In this document: positions 17,796 through 26,435 of the stretch, one piece after another
Position numbering within the stretch: the stretch's first letter is position 1
Layout: each line of letters opens with the position of its first letter
NCBI RefSeq assembly: GCF_003634825.1
Contig: NZ_RBXD01000001.1
Span: 1,572,501-1,636,500, forward strand
Source of the DNA: Flavobacterium sp. 123
GTDB taxonomy: Bacteria > Bacteroidota > Bacteroidia > Flavobacteriales > Flavobacteriaceae
DNA length: 64,000 bases
Direction of reading: 5' to 3'
Notes under the pieces: model-generated
The model's input: the letters and a program-made list of their open reading frames with translations, nothing else
What the model was told of the DNA's origin: nothing
The model's database searches: none
Program-made: the position numbers and the translations under genes

Positions 17796-18723
17796 ATTGT
17801 TCTTTTTTAAACCAATCAGTCATTTCTTTTACTCCCTCTTCAATAGCACATTGAGGTTTAAAATTGATGTAATTTTCTAATTTTAAAGTATTGCTATGGG
17901 TAAATTCCAATTCGTTTTTGGGCAAAGGGGCTGATTTATAAAATAGTTCTTTGTCAAGTGCCTTAGCAATTAAATCAGCATATTTTTTAACTGAAATTGG
18001 ACTTCCATATCCAATGTTGAATATTTGATGGGTGCCTGTTTTTTCTTCTTGGATTTTTTCTATTAGTAATTCAATTGATTTTACAATATCACTTACATGA
18101 GTAAAATCTCTAAATATATTGCCTTCGTTGTATAATGTAATCGATTTTTCTGATTGTATCGTTTTCATGAATTTATAAGCGGCCATATCTGGTCTAGTCC
18201 AAGAACCATAAACAGTAAAAAACCGAAGACCAATAGCTGTGATTCCAAATTGTTTACAGTAGTTTTCAATCATAATTTCCCCCATTTTTTTTGTTGTTCC
18301 ATAAAATGAAAGTTGATTTTTAGTTGCTGATTCTTCATCCATTTCTGCTTGATTTGGATTGTAAACAGAGGAGCTGCTAGCATAAATTAAATACTTAACT
18401 CCATTTTTTTTGCATTGTTCGAGTACATTAAAAGTGCCGTTAATATTTGTATCGATGTATTTTTTTGGATTATTTAAAGAACCTGAAATACCAGTTTCGG
18501 CAGCAAGATGAATAACTACCTCAGGTTTTATTTTTAATTTTTTCAAAAAGGAATTTTTTATATCTCCTTGTTCGATATTGATTAGCTTGGAGCTGCGGAT
18601 TGTTGCAGCATAATTATTTTTATCTAATAAATCGATAGCTGTTATCTGATGCTTTTTTTCTAAGTGTTTTTGCAAATGATAGCCTATAAAACCTGCTCCT
18701 CCTGTTATAAATATTGATGCCAT
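17785..18723 (-). CDS. NAD-dependent epimerase, UDP-glucuronate 4-epimerase-like
   Basis: 312 residues, extended SDR. ITGGAGFIGY binds NAD, ASSSSVYN supplies the catalytic Ser/Thr region and FYGTTKK the catalytic Tyr and Lys. YGSWTRPDMAAYKF and RDFTHVSDIV are characteristic of UDP-glucuronate 4-epimerases and their relatives. The expected reaction is UDP-glucuronate to UDP-galacturonate. The next gene upstream is an AsnB-type amidotransferase, which in other glycan loci amidates uronic acids, so the two could jointly yield a galacturonamide. Confidence 0.8.
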   Translation of the reverse strand: MASIFITGGAGFIGYHLQKHLEKKHQITAIDLLDKNNYAATIRSSKLINIEQGDIKNSFLKKLKIKPEVVIHLAAETGISGSLNNPKKYIDTNINGTFNVLEQCKKNGVKYLIYASSSSVYNPNQAEMDEESATKNQLSFYGTTKKMGEIMIENYCKQFGITAIGLRFFTVYGSWTRPDMAAYKFMKTIQSEKSITLYNEGNIFRDFTHVSDIVKSIELLIEKIQEEKTGTHQIFNIGYGSPISVKKYADLIAKALDKELFYKSAPLPKNELEFTHSNTLKLENYINFKPQCAIEEGVKEMTDWFKKEQYEQ

Positions 18724-18736
18724 TGTATTTATTTAT

Positions 18737-20509
18737 TTATATTCCCCATTTTTGAAACCATTTTTCCATGATTAAAATTTTCCAAAGTTTCCAGTTGTAT
18801 TCTTCTTTAAACAAATCATCTATATAGGACTGGTTTATAATTTTATATTCAACTAATTTGCTGTTTTTTAGTTCGGATTTATAATATTTTAAATCCATAT
18901 AATACGCGTCAGGACCTACGAAACCTTGTTTTTTTCGTTCCAGAATTTCGTTAGGAAGGTCCTTTTTTATGTTTTCATATAGTAAATATTTACTTTTTTC
19001 TTTTTTATAGTATTGATTTTCTTCTAAAGAAAAAACAGTTTCAAACAGCTCGTGATCTAAAAAAGGAACTCTTACTTCGAGTGAATTTGCCATGCTGGCA
19101 CGGTCAATTTTTGTTAAAACTAATTCACCCATAAAACATTTTATATCTAAATATTGTATTGATTTTAATGGGCTTAATTTTGAATTAAAGTTTTTTCTGT
19201 AAAACCAATGTACATCTTCAGGTATGAATGAATGTAAATTAGGATGTAACATTTTTTGTAATTCCTTCTTGTCAAACCATCCCATTGCCATCGCTTTAGC
19301 ATAGAAAGAAACGGTGTCAACAGGTTTTAATTTGATTTTTATTTTAGATAAAAGATGCTTGGGGTTATTCAATTTATAAAAATCATGTTGCCACGTGTAT
19401 CCACCAAAAATTTCATCGGCACCTTCACCACTTAATACTGCCTTTACACTTTTTCGAGCTAATTGGCTCACCATAAATGTTGGGACAATTGATATGTCAG
19501 CAATGGGTTCATCGTAAACATCAGCCATTTTATTAACTAAGTCTAGGCTTGAATTATCAGCTATTACGGCTTCATTACTTATGTTTAAATGTTTGGCAAC
19601 AATTGACGCAAATTGATGTTCACTCTTTTCCCATTTGCTAAAACCTATTGAAAAAGTTTTAGGATTGTAATTGCTTTTTTTGAGATAAGATACAATTGCG
19701 CTACTGTCATAACCACCACTCAAAAAAGACCCAATGGGCAAGTCAGCGCGGATGTGTTGCTTTATTGAGTTAATAAGGATAGAATTAATTTTAGGAATTA
19801 AATTTTCCTCTTTTGCAACTGTGTTTTTTGACGAAAGTTTCCAATATTCATGTAATTTTTCGTCTAATGTAAGCGTGTTTATTTCTAAATAATTTGCTGG
19901 AGGTAGTTTTTTTATGTCTTTCCAAATGGTTTTAGGGGATGGAATGTATCGATAAACAAAATAGTCCGCAAAGGCGCTAAAATCGATTTCTTTTTTTGGG
20001 ATTTCGGATGCGATAATAGCTTTTAGTTCCGAACCAAAAACAAGATTTTCAGCGTTTTTAAAATAATATAATGGTTTGATTCCAAAACGATCTCTTACTA
20101 AAAACAATTTATTTTGTCTTTCATCCAATAAGGAAAAAGCAAACATTCCTTTTAATTTATTAATAAAATTAATTCCCCAGGTTTGATATGCAGCAATAAG
20201 AACCTCAGTGTCAGTCTGGGTTTTAAATTGATAATTTTCTTTTAATTCTTCTTTTAATTCTAAAAAATTATATATTTCACCATTGAAACTAATCCAGATA
20301 TTCTGTTCGACATTGCATAAAGGTTGTTTTCCTAAAGGACTTAAGTCTAAAAATGATAATCTTGTGTGGCCTAATGCAACAGTATTATCTTTAGAATAAA
20401 AAACGCCAAAATCATCAGGACCACGATGCTCAAGTGTAATTAACATTTGACCAAATAGTTTTTGATTAACAGCTGTTTTTGTACTAATATGTCCTAGGAT
20501 TCCACACAT
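18737..20509 (-). CDS. Asparagine synthase (glutamine-hydrolysing) family amidotransferase
   Basis: 590 residues. The N-terminal glutaminase begins with the nucleophile Cys2 (MCGILGH) and has the EHRGPDD motif. The C-terminal synthetase domain carries the PP-loop SFLSGGYDSS and an SGEGADEIFGGY motif. The chemistry is ATP-dependent amide formation from glutamine. Its position inside a glycan cluster, next to a UDP-glucuronate 4-epimerase-like gene, suggests a WbpS/WbtH-type role, amidating a hexuronic acid, rather than asparagine synthesis. Both domains are intact. Confidence 0.85.
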   Translation of the reverse strand: MCGILGHISTKTAVNQKLFGQMLITLEHRGPDDFGVFYSKDNTVALGHTRLSFLDLSPLGKQPLCNVEQNIWISFNGEIYNFLELKEELKENYQFKTQTDTEVLIAAYQTWGINFINKLKGMFAFSLLDERQNKLFLVRDRFGIKPLYYFKNAENLVFGSELKAIIASEIPKKEIDFSAFADYFVYRYIPSPKTIWKDIKKLPPANYLEINTLTLDEKLHEYWKLSSKNTVAKEENLIPKINSILINSIKQHIRADLPIGSFLSGGYDSSAIVSYLKKSNYNPKTFSIGFSKWEKSEHQFASIVAKHLNISNEAVIADNSSLDLVNKMADVYDEPIADISIVPTFMVSQLARKSVKAVLSGEGADEIFGGYTWQHDFYKLNNPKHLLSKIKIKLKPVDTVSFYAKAMAMGWFDKKELQKMLHPNLHSFIPEDVHWFYRKNFNSKLSPLKSIQYLDIKCFMGELVLTKIDRASMANSLEVRVPFLDHELFETVFSLEENQYYKKEKSKYLLYENIKKDLPNEILERKKQGFVGPDAYYMDLKYYKSELKNSKLVEYKIINQSYIDDLFKEEYNWKLWKILIMEKWFQKWGI

Positions 20510-20525
20510 ATATCAATTAATTATT

Positions 20526-21515
20526 TTAGTATCTAGACTCAATGTAATATTTATAAAAATCTTTTTCGCTTATTAAATTACCATCGATTCTTCCGTTTAT
20601 ATTGACGGCAAAAATATTTTTATTATTTAAAATCGTTGTGATTTTTTTTGTTTTTTCTAAAGGTGGCTCATAGTTTTTAGGTTTGAAGGGCGACAAATAT
20701 TGGTCATTTTCTATTAAATATTTGTCAAGCATGTTAGCAAGGCTAATCTTTCCATATACGTTTTTTAGTCTAGTATATAATTTTCTAGATATCAACATTC
20801 TACTTGAACCAAACATTCTTTTTGTTCGAATAGGTTGCAATGATTTATATTGTTTTTTTACTATCAAATCGTAGTCTAATACGGTTTTACTTAATGTATC
20901 AACCGCCACAAAAGGATCGTATGGGTCAATAATATAGTCTTTGCCGCCAATTATAATTATTGGAAAAGTATGCACTCCTTCAACGGAAGCTTGTTTTGTT
21001 TTTAGTTTTAATAATTTTTCGATTAAACGATTATAAAATGTCGTTCTTTCTCCGCAAAAAACAGCATATTGATTTTTATTACCTAAATTAAAACAAGTCT
21101 TAATAGCTATTTTGTCCCAATTTTTTATTGATGAAGCGTCTTTAGCCATCCCTAGTTTAGAACCCAAAAATTGAAAGCTAAAAGCAGCATATACATAATC
21201 GGCAATAATTAGAGATTTTATATAGTCTTTAGTTTCTCTATTTGATTGAATTGTATCAACTTTTATTAATTCTGATTGTAACAAAGAAATGGATTCTTCA
21301 AAAGTATTACATATATTATATTTAAGCGTATCTCTTTGTGAAAGAGTTTTTTTTAATATAGAAATTTCAAAATTAGGTTCTTTTTCATTGTTATTTAAAA
21401 TGCTTTTATGGACTATTTGTAAATCAATTGTTTGTGAATTAATTTTATGAATTTTTAAATATAAAATGGCCGAAATAAATAAAATGATACTACTAAAAAT
21501 CAAACTTTTCTTCAT
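20526..21515 (-). CDS. Membrane-anchored or secreted transglutaminase-like protein of unknown function
   Basis: 329 residues with one N-terminal hydrophobic segment (~3-20) acting as anchor or signal. The central part has Cys154 (AVFCGERT), His182 (EGVHTFPI) and Asp197 (YIIDPYDP), the order and spacing of a transglutaminase/papain-like Cys-His-Asp triad: the Cys opens a helix and the His and Asp lie on consecutive strands. No clear similarity to a named family comes to mind. Such proteins can form or cleave amide bonds. It lies between AsnB and UbiA genes, with gaps of 16 and 1 bp, so it is part of the same transcript. Confidence 0.55.
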   Translation of the reverse strand: MKKSLIFSSIILFISAILYLKIHKINSQTIDLQIVHKSILNNNEKEPNFEISILKKTLSQRDTLKYNICNTFEESISLLQSELIKVDTIQSNRETKDYIKSLIIADYVYAAFSFQFLGSKLGMAKDASSIKNWDKIAIKTCFNLGNKNQYAVFCGERTTFYNRLIEKLLKLKTKQASVEGVHTFPIIIIGGKDYIIDPYDPFVAVDTLSKTVLDYDLIVKKQYKSLQPIRTKRMFGSSRMLISRKLYTRLKNVYGKISLANMLDKYLIENDQYLSPFKPKNYEPPLEKTKKITTILNNKNIFAVNINGRIDGNLISEKDFYKYYIESRY

Positions 21516-21516
21516 C

Positions 21517-22572
21517 TTAATGCTTTTTTAAAAGTTCAGATTTTTTCTCAGACAATGGTTTTTCTTTTAAATTTCTACCCAATAAAATGAAAAAGTAGTA
21601 TAAAAAATAATTGATTGTTAACGGGATAATTGTAACCAAAATATAATTAATAAAACTTCTTGTTTTTTGTAAAAAATAAGGATGCAATAGTAAAATAATA
21701 CCAATAAAATTTTTTGCATCTATTAACATGTATAAAAATAAAATAGAAGAAAGAAGGATATAATTATTCATTAAAACATCTTTCGATACGTTTTTATTTT
21801 TTACAAAAAAAACAGTATAACTAATTGTTAAACAGATAAAAAGAGCTAGAAATAATAATGAGTTGAAAGTGGTTTGAAAAAAGAACAGTAAAGCACATAA
21901 TCCCAGAGCGGAAAAAAGATTCAATTTATTAATTTGACTTTTTATTGTTTCTTGATTTTTTACAGCAAAAGTTTTTGTGTTAGATTGAATGTCTTTTTCT
22001 AGATCTTCGAATTGATGAATTGCGATGTCTCTTAGTCCTAGTAAAAAAAGAAATAGTATAAAAATAGAACACAATGAAAGCGGAATAACAATATATTCTT
22101 GGAGTGCATACAATAAAATAATCCCAGGTATTACATGAGCATATATAGCATCAGTAATTAGTCCCAAAATCCCTTTTTCTTTCAGTCGTATAAAGGGTAA
22201 GGAATATCCAAGCAATAATAAAAACTGAAAAACTAAAACTAAACTCGCTTGTTTTGAAATAGTAAATAGGAGATAAAACCCAATGAGGCCAAAAAATAAA
22301 ATTATGAATAGCACCACATACTTATTAAGTATTGTAGTGATATTAAATTTGTTCGAAAGTTCATCTGCTTTTACATCAAACAAATCATTCAAGAAATAGC
22401 CGCTAATTCCCACTAATAGATAAGTGGGTAAAAGTTTTAGAGCAATTGTATGAATAATAGTTGCGTTTAGATTTGCTGCTAAACTAAATAGCAACAAAAA
22501 GTTAGCATACAAAAGTAAATTGTAGGCGCAAAACGAATACAATCGTTTGTGTATTTTAAGCAAGTTATTCAT
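21517..22572 (-). CDS. UbiA superfamily prenyltransferase
   Basis: About 351 residues from the ATG at 22572, which overlaps the P450-fusion stop by 8 bp; a TTG 24 bp upstream is less likely. Nine or so membrane helices are visible. The first Asp-rich motif is FLNDLFDVKADE (NDxxDxxxD) and the second is RDIAIHQFEDLEKD, the two Mg-diphosphate sites of UbiA enzymes. Members move prenyl or polyprenyl groups onto aromatic rings, sugars (as in decaprenyl-phosphoribose synthesis) or other acceptors; some are cyclases. Coupling to a P450/class II cyclase-like fusion suggests shared work on a terpenoid product. Confidence 0.8.
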   Translation of the reverse strand: MNNLLKIHKRLYSFCAYNLLLYANFLLLFSLAANLNATIIHTIALKLLPTYLLVGISGYFLNDLFDVKADELSNKFNITTILNKYVVLFIILFFGLIGFYLLFTISKQASLVLVFQFLLLLGYSLPFIRLKEKGILGLITDAIYAHVIPGIILLYALQEYIVIPLSLCSIFILFLFLLGLRDIAIHQFEDLEKDIQSNTKTFAVKNQETIKSQINKLNLFSALGLCALLFFFQTTFNSLLFLALFICLTISYTVFFVKNKNVSKDVLMNNYILLSSILFLYMLIDAKNFIGIILLLHPYFLQKTRSFINYILVTIIPLTINYFLYYFFILLGRNLKEKPLSEKKSELLKKH

Positions 22573-24718
22573 CCGTCCAGTCTTCAGTGGCTTCAAGAAA
22601 CCAACTTGCAGTTAAACAATAAGAACCCGCGCAATAATTTCTGTCTTTTGAAGTAAAGTAGGGGTAGTTTTCAAAAAGAGTTAGATTCGTTTTACAATTT
22701 TTTATAATCAGTGCCTTAATTTCATTTTTTAAAGAATCATTCGTTTTGAAATATTTTAAGCATAAATAAGAAAGTATTAACTCAGCAAAACAATACGTGT
22801 CTTTTTCCTTTTGTATGAGTTTTTCAATAGTATTTGAAACCTTATTGAAAGTTGTAATTCCCTCTTTATACGCTCTAGCAAAGTGGTATGCTATAACAAT
22901 TTTATGTTCGTAAAAGTGATGTTTGTCCTTATCATTTTCCCAAACTGTAATACAATATTCAATGGCTTTTTTTGTGTTTTTATTCTCGCCCAGATACAGT
23001 AAAGCATTTACCGCTACACCAACCTCAGTATCCGTTTGATGTAACATTCCAGATTTTATTGTATTTGCAACTGCCTTTTTTTCGAAAAGTAATTTTAGGC
23101 ATAAGTATGGATTAACTATAAACAAATTCCAACTTGGGAGAATCCAAGTCAATAGTCTACCATCATTTTTTATATTTTTTAATAGTGTTTTTTTATTGTT
23201 TAGTTTATGTCCTTGTTTTTCTAAAATAAAGGAACATAACGCTGTGTCATCAATATCTGGGGGAACTTTATTGAGTGAATTTTCTAATTTCCAAAATCTA
23301 AAAACATCCCCTTTTTCTGCTGAATTTAATAAAAAAAGAGTTCCTTTTTTTATTAAATTCTCATTAATTACACTACTATTCATTAAGGAATAAAGTATGT
23401 TTGAGTGGATAAATGGGGAAGGGTATGTTATGTGCCAATCTTTATTGGACGTGTTTTGATTTGGGTAAAATTCAAAAGTTGGAAATTCAAAATTTTCATT
23501 CATTCCTTTTTCGAGTAATGAAATAGCGTTTTTTCTTTGCAACAATGTAGCGTATTTGCCTTCTTTTTTAGAAAAAACGGGCATTTTTTCTAGACCTCTT
23601 ATGTGGCTCGAATTGCGATAAATTGATTTGAAATCTGGGGATAAACAAATTTCAGGAAAATAGTTAAACAGCTCTTCTAAAGCTATTTGTGCTTCTTGTT
23701 TTGCTAAATGTGCACCAATACAATAATGAGGTCCATATCCAAAAGAAAGTATTTTTCCTTTTTTTCGATCTAAAATAAACTCATTGGGCAAATCAAATAT
23801 TTCGGGGTCGCGATTTGCTGCTCCCAAAGCTAAGCTTATGGATGAATTTTTCGGTATTGTATGATTGCCTATTGTAACTTCTTCTTTATTTGTTCTTTGG
23901 ATAATTTGTGTTGGCGCTTCTAATCTAAGCGTTTCATTGATGAGGTTTGGAATTAGATAAGTGTTTTCAATTATTTGTTTGAAAAGGGATGGTGTTTTAA
24001 ATAAAATTAAAAGTGCAGATGAGATTAAATTGGGAGTAGTTTCATTACCTCCCAAAAGCAATACTTTTGTTAAATTTAAAATATTATCATAAGAAAAATT
24101 GTCTTTCGAATTTTTATGAAAAATTATTTCTGAAAGTCCTTCTGAATCCTTTTTTTCTATGGCTATTTGAATCCACTCCTCAACAATAGGTTTTAATTCG
24201 TTCCATTTTTCAAGGGCGTAATTAGTGTCGAAAATTGCTTTGCTTGAAACAGCTTCGCTAGACCAATTTCTTAGTGTTTCATTTTCAGTGGTTGTTATTC
24301 CTAAAAGCCTTAAGACAACTAAAGAAGAAAATGGAAGGCAAAAATCTTTAAGAATGTCGAATTCGTCTTTTGTAACTAAAGAGTTTAAAATCTGTCTGCA
24401 AATTTGTCTGTTTTTTTGCTCTAGATCTTCTATCCGATTTGGAGAAAACAGCGCTTTATCTCCACCAATTATTTTTCGATTTTTGGTATGTTCCGGAGGA
24501 TCGCAATTTAATAAAATGGGGTCAAAAGGAGAGTCTCCTTCTGAGGAATAGATTGCGCTATTGGTCAGAATATCTGTGATTTCATTGTAGCCAATAATAA
24601 GCCAAGTATTATTGGATTTTAAATAATGAACATTGCCAGTTTTTCTCAACTCCTCATATACTTTATATGGGTTTTGCGAAAATTGAATGGTTGATATATC
24701 GGTATTTATTTTTGACAT
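22565..24718 (-). CDS. Cytochrome P450 fused to a class II terpene-cyclase-like (DxDD) domain
   Basis: 717 residues. Residues ~1-395 form a complete P450: the I-helix segment LLLGGNETTPN, the ExxR motif in NETLRLEA and the heme-binding FGYGPHYCIG with Cys333. The remaining ~320 residues are alpha-helical and hold PPDIDDTALCSF, a DxDDTA motif (Asp488, Asp490, Asp491) identical in form to the proton-donating motif of class II diterpene cyclases, within a region resembling alpha-toroid (prenyltransferase/squalene-oxidase type) proteins. No DDxxD class I motif is visible. The frame is continuous across the junction. The adjoining UbiA gene overlaps the stop codon. I know of no named family with this domain order; the cyclase assignment is inference from the motif. 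Confidence 0.7.
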   Translation of the reverse strand: MSKINTDISTIQFSQNPYKVYEELRKTGNVHYLKSNNTWLIIGYNEITDILTNSAIYSSEGDSPFDPILLNCDPPEHTKNRKIIGGDKALFSPNRIEDLEQKNRQICRQILNSLVTKDEFDILKDFCLPFSSLVVLRLLGITTTENETLRNWSSEAVSSKAIFDTNYALEKWNELKPIVEEWIQIAIEKKDSEGLSEIIFHKNSKDNFSYDNILNLTKVLLLGGNETTPNLISSALLILFKTPSLFKQIIENTYLIPNLINETLRLEAPTQIIQRTNKEEVTIGNHTIPKNSSISLALGAANRDPEIFDLPNEFILDRKKGKILSFGYGPHYCIGAHLAKQEAQIALEELFNYFPEICLSPDFKSIYRNSSHIRGLEKMPVFSKKEGKYATLLQRKNAISLLEKGMNENFEFPTFEFYPNQNTSNKDWHITYPSPFIHSNILYSLMNSSVINENLIKKGTLFLLNSAEKGDVFRFWKLENSLNKVPPDIDDTALCSFILEKQGHKLNNKKTLLKNIKNDGRLLTWILPSWNLFIVNPYLCLKLLFEKKAVANTIKSGMLHQTDTEVGVAVNALLYLGENKNTKKAIEYCITVWENDKDKHHFYEHKIVIAYHFARAYKEGITTFNKVSNTIEKLIQKEKDTYCFAELILSYLCLKYFKTNDSLKNEIKALIIKNCKTNLTLFENYPYFTSKDRNYCAGSYCLTASWFLEATEDWTDE

Positions 24719-24723
24719 TTAGC

Positions 24724-25548
24724 TTATATTTCGCCAGATATTCGTTTTTTTATACTTTTTAAATAGGATTCGTCCTTAAAGCCATTGTTTCTTTCGTCTA
24801 AAAAAAGCATGCAATCAGAACCTATTTTATAACGCAACTTTGATGTTTTGTCCAGAGCAGCATTATACACTTCTTGAGCAATGTAATTTGGTTCAGAAAA
24901 GGAGGGAAACCAATTGGTTTTATGCACTTTATCTAGCAAGGCTTTGTATTCAGGTTTTTCGATTGAAGCAAATTCGACATTTGAAGCGTAATCATTCTCT
25001 TTAACACCACCAGGTTCTATTAATTTTACTCGAATTTCAAAAGATTCTAATTCAAACATCAAGGATTCTGAAAATCCTTCTAATGCCCATTTAGAAGCAT
25101 GGTACATTGATAACATTGGAAAAGTTACTAGCCCACAAAGAGAAGACATGTTTATAATTGAGCTGTTTTTTTGTGTCTTAAGCTTTGGCAATAGCGCTTT
25201 TATCATAAAAACGGTTCCGAAAAAATTCACTTCCATTTGTCTTCTAATTTGTTCGTCAGACGAACATTCAAAAGGGCCAGAAAGAACAAAACCGGCATTG
25301 TTTATCAATGCATCAATCTTAGATTCTGATTTGAGGATTGCATCAACTGTTTTGTGAATTGATTTTTGATTTTCGAGGTCCATTTCATGATAAACAATAT
25401 TTTGCCCTTGAATCAAATCCTTATTTGATTTTGAGCGAACTGTGGCATGAATTTTCCAGTTTTCATTTGCAAATTTTAATACAAGTGCTTTTCCAATCAT
25501 GGAATTTGCGCCAGTAATTATTACAACTTGTTTTAAATTATTCGCCAT
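24724..25548 (-). CDS. Short-chain dehydrogenase/reductase
   Basis: About 274 residues from the ATG at 25548; an ATG 27 bp upstream is also in frame. The classical SDR layout is present: IITGANSMIG for the cofactor, NNAG, a catalytic Ser in NMSS, and YHASK with the Tyr-Lys pair. The N-terminal Arg/Ser-rich loop after strand 2 (VRSKSNK) hints at NADP. It probably oxidises a hydroxyl or reduces a keto group on the product of the neighbouring P450 or PhyH enzymes. Overlaps the PhyH gene by 11 bp. Confidence 0.8.
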   Translation of the reverse strand: MANNLKQVVIITGANSMIGKALVLKFANENWKIHATVRSKSNKDLIQGQNIVYHEMDLENQKSIHKTVDAILKSESKIDALINNAGFVLSGPFECSSDEQIRRQMEVNFFGTVFMIKALLPKLKTQKNSSIINMSSLCGLVTFPMLSMYHASKWALEGFSESLMFELESFEIRVKLIEPGGVKENDYASNVEFASIEKPEYKALLDKVHKTNWFPSFSEPNYIAQEVYNAALDKTSKLRYKIGSDCMLFLDERNNGFKDESYLKSIKKRISGEI

Positions 25549-26419
25549 AAATTTTTTTTCTTCTAGTGTTGCCATTCGCTAACGCTGTTTTGAATTCTTC
25601 TTCAGAAATCAATTTATTTTGGTTTTCAATAAATCCTATAGATTTTTGAAAATCTGGTCGGTTTTTAAAGGTTAAATAGCTGTTTTTCATAAAGAAATCA
25701 TCATTGATTTCAAAGACTTCAAACCCTAATTCAGGCTTTTGAGAATCATGGTAATAATATACAGGATTGGACTCTTTTGGACCAATAAGGATTTGCAACG
25801 CATAACGAGGAGCATTTGATTTATTGATGTCTGAAAAATGAATAACTCCATCTTCAAAAATCACACATTCTCCTGCTTTACAAGGAATTGGTTCTAAGTA
25901 ATCTGAAACTAATACTTCTTCAAAGTTTTTAAAATAATAGGGAACATCCATGGTTGCAATATCTGGAAGGATTTTATGGCTTCCTTTTACTAACATAATT
26001 GTTCCATTATCTGTTGTTGTATCTACTAATGGACACCAAATGGTGAATGAAGTAGTTTTTTCTTCTTTGACATGAGTCCAGTTTTGATGGATTTCAAACT
26101 TTCCTGCTCCAGGTGGTTTTACATAAAAATTAGCATTCCAAACATGATAATTATTAAAAATCTCCTCTATTATTGGGTTGAAAAGTTTTTTAAATAATTT
26201 GTTTGTAGCTCTTTTGTATTCTTCATTCGTATCTAAAAAAGTACAATGGTAATTTGATACTCCAGTTCTCTGTGGAGCATAATTGTCATCTGGTTTTAAA
26301 TCTAATAGTTGATTTAAAGTGGTTTGAACGATTTCTTTTGATAATAATTTTTCAATTATAAATCCATTTTCAAGATAGGCCTTGTTATGCGTTTTATTTT
26401 TAAAAATAGGTCTTTCCAT
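25538..26419 (-). CDS. PhyH family oxygenase with altered metal-binding motif (HxN)
   Basis: 293 residues. It aligns with the other PhyH protein of the cluster (13547-14392), with IHQNW in place of HQDW, WCPLVD and later VIHFSD plus an Arg (APRYAL). The Asp of the HxD iron motif is therefore Asn, which would weaken or change metal binding. Distal His and Arg remain. It could be an active variant, a different catalyst (as in halogenase-like relatives, where the Asp is replaced by Ala or Gly) or a catalytically dead partner. It sits between the methyltransferase and SDR genes. Confidence 0.8.
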   Translation of the reverse strand: MERPIFKNKTHNKAYLENGFIIEKLLSKEIVQTTLNQLLDLKPDDNYAPQRTGVSNYHCTFLDTNEEYKRATNKLFKKLFNPIIEEIFNNYHVWNANFYVKPPGAGKFEIHQNWTHVKEEKTTSFTIWCPLVDTTTDNGTIMLVKGSHKILPDIATMDVPYYFKNFEEVLVSDYLEPIPCKAGECVIFEDGVIHFSDINKSNAPRYALQILIGPKESNPVYYYHDSQKPELGFEVFEINDDFFMKNSYLTFKNRPDFQKSIGFIENQNKLISEEEFKTALANGNTRRKKIYGE

Positions 26420-26435
26420 TTTAGTTTAGCTTATT

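Noticed and set aside
22565..24718. P450 and C-terminal domain as two genes fused by an error
   Set aside because: The frame is continuous, no second start codon with suitable context stands at the junction and there is no sign of a lost stop; a true fusion is the simpler reading, though a sequencing error cannot be excluded from one sequence.
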